This document shows, one piece after another, positions 55,066 to 63,861 of a stretch of 64,000 bases of DNA (position 1 is its first letter; every line of letters begins with the position of its first letter). The position numbers were made by a program, and so were the translations under genes. The stretch comes from Campylobacter concisus (GTDB lineage Bacteria > Campylobacterota > Campylobacteria > Campylobacterales > Campylobacteraceae): contig NZ_JAAKYZ010000001.1 in assembly GCF_015229955.1 (NCBI RefSeq), forward strand, positions 744,001 through 808,000, read 5' to 3'. The notes under the pieces are model-generated. The model saw only the letters and a program-made list of their open reading frames with translations. It had not been told where the DNA came from and searched no databases.

Positions 55066-56826
55066 ATGGCAGTAGGTAACGTAACAAATTTAGGAATCGG
55101 TACAAAAAATAGCGGACTAAATGACGATCTTATCAAGAAATTAAAAGAAGCAGATGAAGCAGGACAGATCAAGCCTTTAACAAAAAGGCTAGAGAGAAAT
55201 GACCTAAAGCAAAAAGACCTTGCAGCGCTAAAAACTCTAGTTAGCAACGTAAACGTAAGTGGCAAAACACTTGGCGGAGAGGCACTTTATCTAAAAAGAA
55301 CTACAAACAATGCTGGCAAAAGCGTAACAGCCTCAGCAGCAAATGGCGTTAGCGTGCAAAATTTTAGTATAGATGTGCAAAAACTTGCTCAAAAAGATAC
55401 ATTTCAAAGCTCAAATTTCAAAAACGCTTCAAGCTTAGTAGGTGCGACAAACAACGGCTCTTTTGATGTTGAAATCGATGGACAAAAATTTTCTATTAGC
55501 GTAACTAGATCAACCACATATCAAGATATTGTAGACAAGATAAATGATATCAGTGGTGGTAAATTACAAGCTAGAATTTTAAATGTTGGCGGAGATAAAC
55601 CAAATCAAATCATGCTTCAATCAGGCAATACTGGCGCAACACAGACTATTAAATTTTCAAATGATACGGCTGGTGTTTTAGATAAGCTTGGCTGGGATAG
55701 TACGCAGTTTCAGGACAAAGATGCAAATGGTACTCTACTAACAAATCCTGATGGTACACCAAAGATGACATCAAATTTTGAAAAAAATAGAATTTTAAAG
55801 GCACAAGATGCGGAATTTACATATAACGGAGTAAATGTAAAAAGAAGCAAAAATACCTTCAACGACTTAAGGCCGGGAATTTCTATTACATTAAATGAAA
55901 CTGGTAAAACAAACGTAAGCGTCTCTCAGGATACAAAAGAGGTAATAAAAGCGGTTGAAGAATTTATCAAAGACTACAACCTAATGACCATGAACCTTGG
56001 TATAGCCACAAAATATGACGAGGAAAAGGGAGCTGGCACTTTCCAAGGCGTTAGCGAAATTTCAAGCTTAAGATCAAACATTGGTCGTCTTGTAAATGGA
56101 CAAGATAGCGAAGGCAAAGCATTAAGTAAATATGGCATAGTGCCTGATAAAGACGGACAACTTCAGCTTGATCTAAATAAACTAAATGCAGCTCTTAGCA
56201 AAGATCCTGAAGAGATTCAGAAATTTTTCATGGGATCAAGCAAGATCGAGCCAATAAGCTATATGGGAGCATCGACTGTTAGCGCTGGAGCACTAGACAT
56301 AAAAGCTGGTGATCTTACGATAAATGGCAAGTCAGTTACGTTCTCAACTACAGCCACAGCCACAGCCGAAGAGAACGCACTAAAGCTTCAACAAGCTATA
56401 AATGACGCTGGCATAACTGGAGTTACAGCTAGTCTTGATAAAAGTGGTAAAAGAATCGTCTTAAAAAGAAGCGATGGCGAAAATATCGAGGTAAAAGGTA
56501 AAAATTCAGCCTTAACAGCTCTAGGTATGAATGAAGCTACCATAAATCCAGTAACCAAAAAGACAGATGGGCTATTTACAAAGCTAGCTAAAATGCTTGA
56601 TGGTGTCGTTGGCAAAAGTGGTACGATGGTTGCTATGCAAAATCAGTTAAAAGACGAAAACGAGTCGATCACAAAAAACAAAGAGAGCACACAAAAGCTT
56701 TTAGATGAAAAGTACACAACAATGCAAGAGCGTTTTATCAAGTATAACGCTATCATCGCGAGCTTAGAAAATCAGTTCTCGACACTAAAATCAATGATCG
56801 ATGCAGAGATAAATAGTAGAAAATAA
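55066..56826 (+). CDS. fliD: Flagellar filament cap protein FliD (HAP2)
   Basis: FliD caps the growing filament and helps flagellin fold. The 586-aa protein has a flagellar N-terminal part (LGIGTKNSGLNDDLIKKLKEADE), the FliD core with FSIDVQKLAQKDTFQS near residue 102 and domain RPGISITLNETG near residue 268, and a helical C-terminus (LLDEKYTTMQERFIKYNAIIASLENQFS) for oligomerisation. It is larger than the roughly 470-aa enterobacterial protein, as is normal here. AAGGAG precedes the ATG; the gap after flaG is 2 bp. Confidence 0.95.
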   Translation: MAVGNVTNLGIGTKNSGLNDDLIKKLKEADEAGQIKPLTKRLERNDLKQKDLAALKTLVSNVNVSGKTLGGEALYLKRTTNNAGKSVTASAANGVSVQNFSIDVQKLAQKDTFQSSNFKNASSLVGATNNGSFDVEIDGQKFSISVTRSTTYQDIVDKINDISGGKLQARILNVGGDKPNQIMLQSGNTGATQTIKFSNDTAGVLDKLGWDSTQFQDKDANGTLLTNPDGTPKMTSNFEKNRILKAQDAEFTYNGVNVKRSKNTFNDLRPGISITLNETGKTNVSVSQDTKEVIKAVEEFIKDYNLMTMNLGIATKYDEEKGAGTFQGVSEISSLRSNIGRLVNGQDSEGKALSKYGIVPDKDGQLQLDLNKLNAALSKDPEEIQKFFMGSSKIEPISYMGASTVSAGALDIKAGDLTINGKSVTFSTTATATAEENALKLQQAINDAGITGVTASLDKSGKRIVLKRSDGENIEVKGKNSALTALGMNEATINPVTKKTDGLFTKLAKMLDGVVGKSGTMVAMQNQLKDENESITKNKESTQKLLDEKYTTMQERFIKYNAIIASLENQFSTLKSMIDAEINSRK

Positions 56827-56835
56827 GAGAGAAAG

Positions 56836-57207
56836 ATGAATCAAAGTGCATATAGTGCATACGCACAGTCTAGTTTTGGGGGCATAGAGTCCCCAACTAA
56901 ATTAATAGAAATGCTTTATGACGGAATTTTAAAATTTATATTTCGTACAAAAAAGGCGATAGAAGCTGGAGATATAGAGAAAAAAGTTTATTATATTAAT
57001 AGGACAAACGCTATTTTTGTTGAGCTTTTAAATTCGCTTGATTATTCTCAAGGCGACGTAGCCCACTATCTTAGCGGCCTCTATACAAGACAGATGCAGC
57101 TTCTTGCTATGGCAAATATACAAAATGATGTCGCAGCCTTAAATGAAGTAACCAATGTCGTAAAGCAACTATCAGAAGCATGGAGAGAGGTAACATCAGG
57201 TGAATAG
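56836..57207 (+). CDS. fliS: Flagellin export chaperone FliS
   Basis: FliS binds flagellin in the cytoplasm and prevents early polymerisation. The 123-aa protein begins NQSAYSAYAQSSFGGIESPTKLIEMLYDGILKFI, of which Y-x-x-x-S-x-x-x-I-x-S-P-x-x-L-I-x-x-L-Y-D is the family signature. The rest is a helical bundle. Its 3' end overlaps the next small gene by 8 bp. Confidence 0.95.
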   Translation: MNQSAYSAYAQSSFGGIESPTKLIEMLYDGILKFIFRTKKAIEAGDIEKKVYYINRTNAIFVELLNSLDYSQGDVAHYLSGLYTRQMQLLAMANIQNDVAALNEVTNVVKQLSEAWREVTSGE

Positions 57208-57427
57208 TTGGATTAATGAATTTAAATTAGCATTGATAAACGAAGATACAGGCAAGATAGCTGCTTTATCAGAAAATTTTAGTGAAGATATGTTTACGAG
57301 CCTAGCTTTGGCACAAGAAGCACAAGCACTAATTGGCGGTGCAATAGAGCTTTTAAAAAGCAAGTCTTCACACATCCAAAATGAGCTTATAAAACTACAA
57401 AAAGCTCAAAAATACGTAACAAACTAA
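57200..57427 (+). CDS. Small FliT-like protein downstream of fliS
   Basis: This 75-aa, helix-rich protein (WINEFKLALINEDTGKIAAL, AQEAQALIGGAIELLKSK) overlaps fliS by 8 bp, and a small gene in the same place follows fliS in C. jejuni. Size, helical character and position suggest a FliT-type chaperone for FliD, but the sequence alone does not prove it. It ends 20 bp before the 3' end of rnpB, which reads towards it. Confidence 0.6.
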   Translation: MNSWINEFKLALINEDTGKIAALSENFSEDMFTSLALAQEAQALIGGAIELLKSKSSHIQNELIKLQKAQKYVTN

Positions 57428-57446
57428 TCTGTTTTTATAAATTTAA

Positions 57447-57768
57447 AGGCACGGCGTTAAGCCGAGTTCTGTCTTGAGCGATCATTTATCTACGCTTGCT
57501 TTTACAAACAAGCTCTAGCGAAGGGTTTTAATATAAGACCAAAACCATCCCTTCTTGCTGCAGGTTGGGTTTATATGGCCACGCAAGTTACCAAGCGTGC
57601 CGGTGGGCTCTTACTCCGCCGTTTCACCTTTACCGCCGAAGCGGAAGTCTACTTTCTGTTACACTATCCCTTAGGTTTCCCTAGCCATCCGTTAGATGGA
57701 ACCTTGTCTTATCGCAGCTCGGACTTTCCTCTTTTTCAAAAATCAAAAGCGATCGCTTACCGTGCCAG
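57447..57768 (-). ncRNA. rnpB: RNase P RNA (bacterial type A)
   Basis: The minus strand carries the universal RNase P RNA elements: GAGGAAAGTCCGAGCT near the 5' end (P4 and CR-I), GAAACGGCGG-like core segments, GGAUGG loops, and ACAGAACTCGGCTTA near the 3' end (CR-V, P4 partner). The ends GGCACGG (minus strand of 57760-57766) and CCGTGCC (57448-57454) pair as helix P1. TATAAT at 57775-57780 (minus strand) is a well-placed -10 box, so transcription should start near 57768. The exact ends are set by helix P1 and are good to a few bases. It converges with the FliT-like gene. Confidence 0.95.
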
Positions 57769-57774
57769 AGCGAA

Positions 57775-57780
57775 ATTATA
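57775..57780 (-). promoter_or_regulatory. -10 box of rnpB
   Basis: The minus strand reads TATAAT directly upstream of the predicted RNase P RNA 5' end. No clear -35 element is visible, which is usual for Campylobacter sigma-70 promoters. Confidence 0.6.
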
Positions 57781-57914
57781 GCGGCTTTGGCTTAAATTTC
57801 TAGCTTTAAAAGCTTTAGACTTTTAACTTTATGTTTTTTATTTAAAAGGCAGATTTGCAAACAGATAGAGTGCTTTGAGTAAATATTTAGCGTATGTTTT
57901 GTTAAAAATTTATC

Positions 57915-58532
57915 TCAAAGCGCAATAAATTCAGCATTATTTATAGGACGCAAATCACAAGAATTGCCAAATTTTTTCATTGTCTCGCGTGCAGCTTCCA
58001 CAAAAGGCTCACAACCAAAGTGCGGTACGATGTAAAAATCAACCAAATTTAACCCTGTAAAATCACTCGTTTTCGCGCTATTTTCATCCATCAGCGTAGC
58101 ATATCTCGTATCTGGTGCGGCCACGATCGCTCCCGCCGACTCACCGATATAAATTTTGCCCGCTTTGACTGCATTTTTTATAGCTTGGGCGGCACACGAT
58201 TTTCGCAGCTCGTTAAGCAGATAAAATGTATTTCCACCGCTAACGTAAATGATATCACACTGACTAATGGCAGATAAAATTTCATCTTCACAAGATGGCT
58301 CATCTTGGCTAGATACTAGTGCCGCCGAATTCTTGGCGCAAGAGACGTCAAGGCGTCTTAGCTTCGCACCAAAATTTTCTAAAATTTCCACCGCTTCGCC
58401 GACGTAGAAATTTACCTCTTCAAATTTGGCCGCAGTATCTATAAAAACAATATCTTTGCCTTGAAAATTTACCACTTCATTAATCTTGCTCGCAACCTCC
58501 GCAAAGTAAGAGCAAAGAAAAATATTTGCCAT
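57915..58532 (-). CDS. Peptidase S51 (dipeptidase E-like) family protein
   Basis: S51 peptidases are serine hydrolases that cleave Asp-X dipeptides or act as cyanophycinases. The 205-aa protein has the catalytic serine in IGESAGAIVAAP near residue 138 and the family strand DIIYVSGGNTFYLLNELRK near residue 97. A C-terminal IVPHFGCEPFVEA supplies the probable His. I start it at the ATG at 58532 preceded by AAAAGGA; an ATG 15 codons upstream (58577) has no site and adds an unlikely extension. Substrate unknown. Confidence 0.82.
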   Translation of the reverse strand: MANIFLCSYFAEVASKINEVVNFQGKDIVFIDTAAKFEEVNFYVGEAVEILENFGAKLRRLDVSCAKNSAALVSSQDEPSCEDEILSAISQCDIIYVSGGNTFYLLNELRKSCAAQAIKNAVKAGKIYIGESAGAIVAAPDTRYATLMDENSAKTSDFTGLNLVDFYIVPHFGCEPFVEAARETMKKFGNSCDLRPINNAEFIAL

Positions 58533-58800
58533 TTTTAATCCTTTTAAAATATAAATTTGCAAACCCATTATATCCAAACGAGCTTAGAAACACTTGTGTT
58601 TCGCGTCGCCAGCGCATCTTGCTTTACGGGTAAAATTTAGCGATTTTAGGATAAGGATCTTGGTGCAAAAATTTGATAAATTTAGCCACAAATTTAAATT
58701 TAAAACAATAAAGTAAAGTATTTTTGTACCGCTTGGCTCACAGCTTTTAAAGAGCGTCAGGCGAGGTGAATTTTGATTTGTGAAATTTAAACTTAAAAGT
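58533..58800. other. Intergenic region upstream of the peptidase gene
   Basis: No gene is visible. AAACACTTGTGTTT at 58588-58601 is a short perfect palindrome. The sequence is locally less A+T-rich (GCGTCGCCAGCGCATC and GCGTCAGGCGAGG) than normal intergenic DNA here, and it runs into the long palindrome that follows. Confidence 0.4.
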
Positions 58801-58988
58801 TAAGGCGAAGTTTTGCGAGATGGTTTTAAATGTTTTCTGTGTCACTATGCTCGTAGCTAAACAAAAGAAGTAAATTTCGTCCCAAGATAAGGTATGTAGC
58901 CTATCGCAGAGCGAAATTTATACTCTGCTTGCAGTTACCAGCATAGACGCAAAAATCATTTAAAAGCGCTCGCAAGACAAGCCGCCGC
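58801..58988. repeat. Long imperfect palindrome (about 190 bp) next to truD
   Basis: The two halves are imperfect reverse complements about an axis near 58895. Matching arms from outside in: TGCGAGxxxxTTTTAAATG (58814-58832) with CATTTAAAAGCGCTCGCA (58957-58974); CTATGCTcGTAgCT (58847-58860) with the complementary block around 58931-58947; TAAATTTCG (58871-58879) with CGAAATTTA (58912-58920); GATAAGG (58886-58892) with CCTATC (58900-58905), loop TATGTAG. It holds no gene and ends two bases before the truD stop. As RNA it could fold into one long hairpin; as DNA it resembles a MITE-like or REP-like element. No second copy was noticed in the window. Confidence 0.7.
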
Positions 58989-58989
58989 C

Positions 58990-60114
58990 CTACTCAAAGA
59001 TATTTTTATGCAAGATTTCTTCTAGCACAACAGTCGCGTAGCTGCCTTTTTGCAGCGTGAAATTTATCATAAAGTGCGCTTTTTCCTCGTTGTATTTGTA
59101 GCTCGCATCCTCCAAGTAGCACCACGCAAAGCGCCTAGATCCCGTCATTTTAGCTTTGTATTCATTTGCCTGCGAGAAAATTTGATCCTCTACTGCCCTA
59201 GCTGCGCCCTGCGCCTCATACGCCTTCGCACCCGCGATCAGCCCGCAGCTAGTGATATCTCTAGCGTCAAAGCGCGCGCCCTCCGCATCCAAATCCTCGC
59301 ACAAAAAGCACTTGCCGTGCGGGTAGTGCCCCAAAACTTCGCCCTCAATTAGCTTAAAAAATCTCTTTTGCGATTTTAAATTTTTCAAAATCGTGCCGTC
59401 AAGATACGGGTAAATTTGAGCTAGCTCACCTAGGCTAAAATCCTGCGCAAGCCTCGAAATCTCCACGCGTTTGCTAAGCCAGCGATTAAAAAGATCACTT
59501 TGATATGCCGAGATCAAAAAGTCGTTTAGCTTTACATTTTTGCTCTTTTTGCCGTTTATCGTCCCATTTTTAAGAAGCTCCAGGCCAGTTTCGGCATTGT
59601 CGCCAAATTTACCAAAACGCTGATAGCCAAAGTAGTTTGCATAGCCCATTTTATCGATACTAACAAATGCTTGCTCTAGCTTTTTGGCATTACTTGGTAG
59701 CACCTTTTTTAAGCGGATAAAAAAGCTATTTCCCTTTAGATGTCCGATACGAAGCTTATTTTTATGCACGCTTAAATTTAAAATTTTCATCTTTTCATGG
59801 CTAAAGTTTGCAAGCGTACCCTCAAATTTACGAGGCATTGAGATAAATTGTGTCGTCATGCCCTGCTTGTCCTTTAGCCCAGCATAGCCAAAATCACGCA
59901 TCTTAGCTCCTGTAACCTCGCTTAAAGCGTGTAAAGCGTCGCTTGTCGTCATATCTTTTTTAGAAATTTCAACGATCAAGTGCTCGCCATCCCCACTAAA
60001 CTCGTAAAGTGGTATCTCACGCACGACAAAATCATCTGAATTTTTAGAAAAATAGGCCTCTATGGGCGCATGAGTCAGCGCATAAAGTGGCTTAAAAGTG
60101 GTGGTTTCTTGCAT
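58990..60114 (-). CDS. truD: tRNA pseudouridine(13) synthase TruD
   Basis: TruD makes pseudouridine 13 in tRNA(Glu). The 374-aa protein has the N-terminal [22 protein letters not shown], the catalytic Asp in [20 protein letters not shown] near residue 80, and [10 protein letters not shown] and [15 protein letters not shown] near residue 160, a family signature. The central TruD insertion domain is present. Its ATG lies 22 bases inside the thiL 3' end. The palindromic element follows its stop directly. Confidence 0.94.
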   Translation of the reverse strand: MQETTTFKPLYALTHAPIEAYFSKNSDDFVVREIPLYEFSGDGEHLIVEISKKDMTTSDALHALSEVTGAKMRDFGYAGLKDKQGMTTQFISMPRKFEGTLANFSHEKMKILNLSVHKNKLRIGHLKGNSFFIRLKKVLPSNAKKLEQAFVSIDKMGYANYFGYQRFGKFGDNAETGLELLKNGTINGKKSKNVKLNDFLISAYQSDLFNRWLSKRVEISRLAQDFSLGELAQIYPYLDGTILKNLKSQKRFFKLIEGEVLGHYPHGKCFLCEDLDAEGARFDARDITSCGLIAGAKAYEAQGAARAVEDQIFSQANEYKAKMTGSRRFAWCYLEDASYKYNEEKAHFMINFTLQKGSYATVVLEEILHKNIFE

Positions 60115-60913
60115 TTTGTTTTAACCTTTTATTTGAAATTTTTGCAAAGATATTAATCTTTGTCCGTGTTTTTGCGGCGATCCTTTTGATGGCGTTTAAA
60201 TTTTTAGGACTAAAAGTAAATAAAATTTCATACTCTTCACCGCTACTAAGCTCAAATTTACTTAGCTTTTTTGTAATTTTAGCACCCTTTTTGCTAGCCT
60301 TTAAAAGCTTAGCAAGATCGGCATTTAGCCCATCTGAGATATCCATAGCTGAGTTTACAAGATGAGCTGCTTTGTGGAAAAATTTATCTCTTAAAATAGG
60401 CTTTTTAAATCGCGAGTTTTTTGAAATTTTAGCTAGCCTCAGAAGCGAATTTAGCCCCTTTTTGCTACCTCCAAGCTCGCCAGTAAAAGCCACTAGATCG
60501 CCAAATCTCGCATTTTTTCTAAGCACAGCTTTGCCATTTAGCTCGCCAATTACACTAACGCTTATATTTAAAATTTTGCTACTTATCGTGTCACCACCGA
60601 TTATCTTTACGCCAAACTCCTCGCACGCTCTGTTTATGCCACCGCTTAGCTCTTTGATTTGCTGCGGCGAAAAATTCTTTGGCAAACTAAGTCCAAGAAG
60701 CGCAAATTTTGGCCTAGCATTCATCACGATCGTATCTGAAAAATTTACGATCATCGCCTTGTAGCCGATCTCTTCAAGGCTTAGCCAGCCATGCTTAAAG
60801 TGCGAGTTTTCAGCAAAGATGTCCTTGCTAAAGACCTGCTTGCCAAGCACAGCCGCATCATCGCCAATATAAGCGTTACCAAAGCATTCAATCGTAAAAT
60901 TTTCTTTATCCAT
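60092..60913 (-). CDS. thiL: Thiamine-monophosphate kinase ThiL
   Basis: ThiL phosphorylates thiamine monophosphate to the active diphosphate. The 273-aa protein has GDDAAVLG near residue 17, [24 protein letters not shown] with the conserved metal-binding Asp, [19 protein letters not shown] near residue 110, [18 protein letters not shown] near residue 195, and a basic C-terminal tail. It is somewhat shorter than the roughly 320-aa enterobacterial form. truD overlaps its end, as in C. jejuni. Confidence 0.93.
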   Translation of the reverse strand: MDKENFTIECFGNAYIGDDAAVLGKQVFSKDIFAENSHFKHGWLSLEEIGYKAMIVNFSDTIVMNARPKFALLGLSLPKNFSPQQIKELSGGINRACEEFGVKIIGGDTISSKILNISVSVIGELNGKAVLRKNARFGDLVAFTGELGGSKKGLNSLLRLAKISKNSRFKKPILRDKFFHKAAHLVNSAMDISDGLNADLAKLLKASKKGAKITKKLSKFELSSGEEYEILFTFSPKNLNAIKRIAAKTRTKINIFAKISNKRLKQNARNHHF

Positions 60914-60974
60914 CGGGCCATTATAATGAAACTCCTTTTAATTTTAGGATAAAATAAGCCGAAAAAGGAGTCAA

Positions 60975-61988
60975 ATGCAAAAAATAGAAATTTTTAGATT
61001 TAATGCAAAAAAGGATATTTTGTCGTATTTTAAACCATATTTTTTAGAAATTTTAGATTACGCAAATCTTGATGAACTATTTTTGCATATTAAAAAGATT
61101 GATCCGTATTTTCAGCCAATAACTGGCTTTGTGAAAGTAAATGATGTCGTAGTGAGCACTGCTGAACCATTAGTAAATTTATATGAAAAATTTGTAGGCG
61201 AGCTTGTGATTTCGCCACTTGATGAAAAACGAGCGGTTTTAGATCTTGAGATAAATGATGACGACTTTTGGGAGAAATTTAAGCCATTTGAGAAATTTTG
61301 TGATCAAGCAGGCAAAGAATTTTATGTAAGCTTAAAGCCATATTTTTATGCTGATTTTGTGAGAGAATACGAGCCAAATTTTATAGGTGCAGCTGCTATC
61401 ATACTGGCTCATCATCTTTATAAAAAAGAAAAAAATGATGAAATCATAAGGCTTATCAACAATGAAAATGGCATTTTGATAGCTTGCAAGATTGATGATT
61501 TTATCTTTAGCGGAAGCGAAATTTATACCGAAGCGATTAGGTTTTTTAAAGAAATTTTAGGGATAAAAGAGAATGAAACCCAAAAAAATGAGCTTGAAAA
61601 GATAAAGAGCTTGGATAAATTTAAAGAGTTTAAAATAGCCATAAGCGATAAAATCCCTGAAAATTTAGATAAATTTAGAGCAAATTTTATAAATCTAAAC
61701 AATAAATTTCCTTGTGGATTTGAGCTTTTAAAAGTAAACGAAAAGCTTGCATTTGCACTTGCAAGCAAGACCATCTTTAATGCGTTTGATAGTGGGGCTG
61801 ATTTTTTACTAGCTAGCAATGATGCTGAGTTTTATATGTTTGACACGCTTTCAAAAAAGCTTGAAAAATTTGCAAACAAAAGTTTGCAGGATTTTTATGT
61901 TTTAAGAGTTAGCGAACTGATCGAGCTTGAAAATGGCAAAATTCCAGCAAGCCTAAAAGAGCATACGCTAAAAGTAAATCTAGTCTAA
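60975..61988 (+). CDS. Conserved epsilonproteobacterial protein of unknown function
   Basis: The 337-aa soluble protein has an N-terminal ferredoxin-fold-like unit (KIEIFRFNAKKDILSYFKPYFLEI). A middle with FVGAAAIILAHHLYKK-like FIGAAAIILAHHLYKK near residue 138 follows, and a mixed alpha/beta C-terminal half. The N-terminal segment resembles proteins annotated DUF5644 in Campylobacter and Helicobacter, from memory only. No cysteines of a cluster site and no catalytic motif are evident. AAAAAGGAG precedes the ATG. It faces away from thiL and converges with the Sel1-like gene. Confidence 0.7.
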   Translation: MQKIEIFRFNAKKDILSYFKPYFLEILDYANLDELFLHIKKIDPYFQPITGFVKVNDVVVSTAEPLVNLYEKFVGELVISPLDEKRAVLDLEINDDDFWEKFKPFEKFCDQAGKEFYVSLKPYFYADFVREYEPNFIGAAAIILAHHLYKKEKNDEIIRLINNENGILIACKIDDFIFSGSEIYTEAIRFFKEILGIKENETQKNELEKIKSLDKFKEFKIAISDKIPENLDKFRANFINLNNKFPCGFELLKVNEKLAFALASKTIFNAFDSGADFLLASNDAEFYMFDTLSKKLEKFANKSLQDFYVLRVSELIELENGKIPASLKEHTLKVNLV

Positions 61989-61999
61989 AACTAGAGAAT

Positions 62000-62440
62000 T
62001 TATTTTTGCAAAGTCGTATTTTGCTCGCTTAAGGCTTCTTCTTTTTCGTCTTCTTGTCTTATCTCATCGTACCTTGCTTTGGCATTTTCATAAACACCAG
62101 CTGGTAGGCTTATATTTAAATCATCCCTTAAGCTCATCACATCATCACAAGCATTTTGGTAGCCAAGGTCACAGCTTTTCATATAATAACTCACGCCAAG
62201 CTCGATATTTGAGTGTTTTTTTAGATCACTATCCATTTGCTCATTTATCTCTTCATTTACAAACATATCACCCAAAGCCTCGCACGAAAGCACATCTTTT
62301 TGCTCACAGCCATCATAGAAAATTTCATACGCAGCTACGTAATCTCCGGCATTTAGCGCCTCAATGCCTCTGTCATAATCATCAATATCAAAGCTAAATG
62401 CTAAATTTAAAGCTAGGATTAAAAAAACTATCTTTTTCAT
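62000..62440 (-). CDS. Exported Sel1-like / cysteine-paired repeat protein
   Basis: The 146-aa product has a signal peptide (KKIVFLILALNLAFSFDID). Two Sel1/TPR-like units follow, each with a cysteine pair: YDGCEQKDVLSCEALGDMF and MKSCDLGYQNACDDV, the pattern of Helicobacter Hcp proteins in which the pairs form disulfides. The C-terminal 40 residues are acidic and polar. It is probably a small periplasmic interaction protein. It overlaps murF by four bases. Confidence 0.75.
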   Translation of the reverse strand: MKKIVFLILALNLAFSFDIDDYDRGIEALNAGDYVAAYEIFYDGCEQKDVLSCEALGDMFVNEEINEQMDSDLKKHSNIELGVSYYMKSCDLGYQNACDDVMSLRDDLNISLPAGVYENAKARYDEIRQEDEKEEALSEQNTTLQK

Positions 62441-63861
62441 ATAAAGCTCGGTGCATCGTTTGAAAATAGTATGAGATCGCCAGCACGCGTATTTTGAGCT
62501 AGAATTTCTTGCATTTTATTTTTATCCTTTAAGATGATGATCTTTGGCTTTATGATGTGTTTTAGCAAAACTTCGGCGTTTAGCGAGCTTGTGATGATGA
62601 CAAGGTCGAAAATTTCATTTATCACCTTGGCTAAACTTGCATTTTGCTCCGCATCACTTTCTACGATACCAGGTGTTAGCAGCACTTTTCTGCCAGCATA
62701 GGTGCTTACTAGCTCGTAGCTTGCGCTCATGCCTGAGAAATTCCCATTAAAACTATCGTCAATTATCAACTTACCGCCAGCCTCGATCTTGCTTAGGCGG
62801 TGCTCGACGTTTTTCATCTTAGATAGCGCTCTATCTACCGCCTCATCGCTCATTTTTAGATATCTTGCCACCTTGATGCAAACAGCTAAATTTGTAGCGT
62901 TAAATTTGCCAAGCAGCGGCGAAGCGTAACTCTTGTCATCAAGCATAAATGAAATTCCATCTAAATTTGCATTTATATCTTTTAGACTTTCATCGTAAAT
63001 TTCTAAATTTTGGCTTGGCTCTTTCTTTGTCGAGCTATGTAAAAATGCCATTTGCAAACGAGTGCTTTGAAGTGCTTCAAGCTTGGTAGAGCGGATATTA
63101 TCAAGTGTTTTAAAGTACTCAATGTGCTGAGCGCCGATCTCGCCAACGATGACGATTTGTGGATTTAGAAATTTAGTGATCTCTAGGATGTCGCCCTTTA
63201 GCCTAGCGCCTGCTTCAGCGATGTAAATTTGCGTTTGCTCGCTTAAGTTTTCGTTGATATCTTTGATGATGCCAGCCATTGTATTTACACTGCGAGGCGT
63301 TTTGTAGCAGACAAAGCTATCTTTTAAAATTTCAAATAAGAAATTTTTGATACTAGTTTTGCCGTAGCTTGCGGTGATCAAGATGATTTTTAGATCTTTA
63401 TTTGCGCCAAGTTTTTTAAGTGCCTTGTTTTTAAATCCTTGAAATTTTATCTTTTCTAAAATTTCACTAAAAAATAGGCTCACAACCAAGACAAAAAGTG
63501 GCATAGGAGCCAAAAACACCTTGTGGATGATGAAATTTAAAGCATAGTTTAAGATAATAGCACAAGCAAGGATCACAAAAAAGTGCTTGATCCTGCCAGT
63601 AATTACTAACTTTTTATCAAGTTTTTTGTGCCAAAGATAAAGAGCTGGCAAAAGTGCAAAGTAAAAATAGATAAAAAACCACTTGCCAGTCGTATAAAAT
63701 AGCACCAACGGCACGATAAAGAAAAAGACGTGCCAAGCGGGCTTCGTGAAGTGAAAGAGCACACGCTCAGGCCTATATGAAAACCACTGAAAGCAAGTAA
63801 TCACATAAAAAGCGAGCGCAAAGATAAATAAAACTGTGCTTATATTTAAAAATATACTCAT
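62437..63861 (-). CDS. murF: UDP-MurNAc-tripeptide:D-Ala-D-Ala ligase MurF with N-terminal membrane region
   Basis: MurF adds D-Ala-D-Ala to the peptidoglycan precursor. About 140 N-terminal residues form four or five membrane helices (NISTVLFIFALAFYVITCF and others), absent from the E. coli enzyme. The Mur ligase core follows: P-loop-like ITASYGKTSIKNFLFEIL near residue 165, KTPRSVNTMAGI near residue 192, YIAEAGARLKGDI near residue 220, IVGEIGAQHIEYF, and VEHRLSKIEAGGKLIIDDSFNGN near residue 355. Membrane-fused MurF is found in other Campylobacter species. The stop of the upstream gene overlaps its ATG. Confidence 0.9.
   Translation of the reverse strand: MSIFLNISTVLFIFALAFYVITCFQWFSYRPERVLFHFTKPAWHVFFFIVPLVLFYTTGKWFFIYFYFALLPALYLWHKKLDKKLVITGRIKHFFVILACAIILNYALNFIIHKVFLAPMPLFVLVVSLFFSEILEKIKFQGFKNKALKKLGANKDLKIILITASYGKTSIKNFLFEILKDSFVCYKTPRSVNTMAGIIKDINENLSEQTQIYIAEAGARLKGDILEITKFLNPQIVIVGEIGAQHIEYFKTLDNIRSTKLEALQSTRLQMAFLHSSTKKEPSQNLEIYDESLKDINANLDGISFMLDDKSYASPLLGKFNATNLAVCIKVARYLKMSDEAVDRALSKMKNVEHRLSKIEAGGKLIIDDSFNGNFSGMSASYELVSTYAGRKVLLTPGIVESDAEQNASLAKVINEIFDLVIITSSLNAEVLLKHIIKPKIIILKDKNKMQEILAQNTRAGDLILFSNDAPSFI

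Noticed and set aside
57575-57781. Short plus-strand open frame within rnpB
   Set aside because: The region is RNase P RNA on the minus strand; the frame has no ribosome-binding site and a non-protein-like composition.
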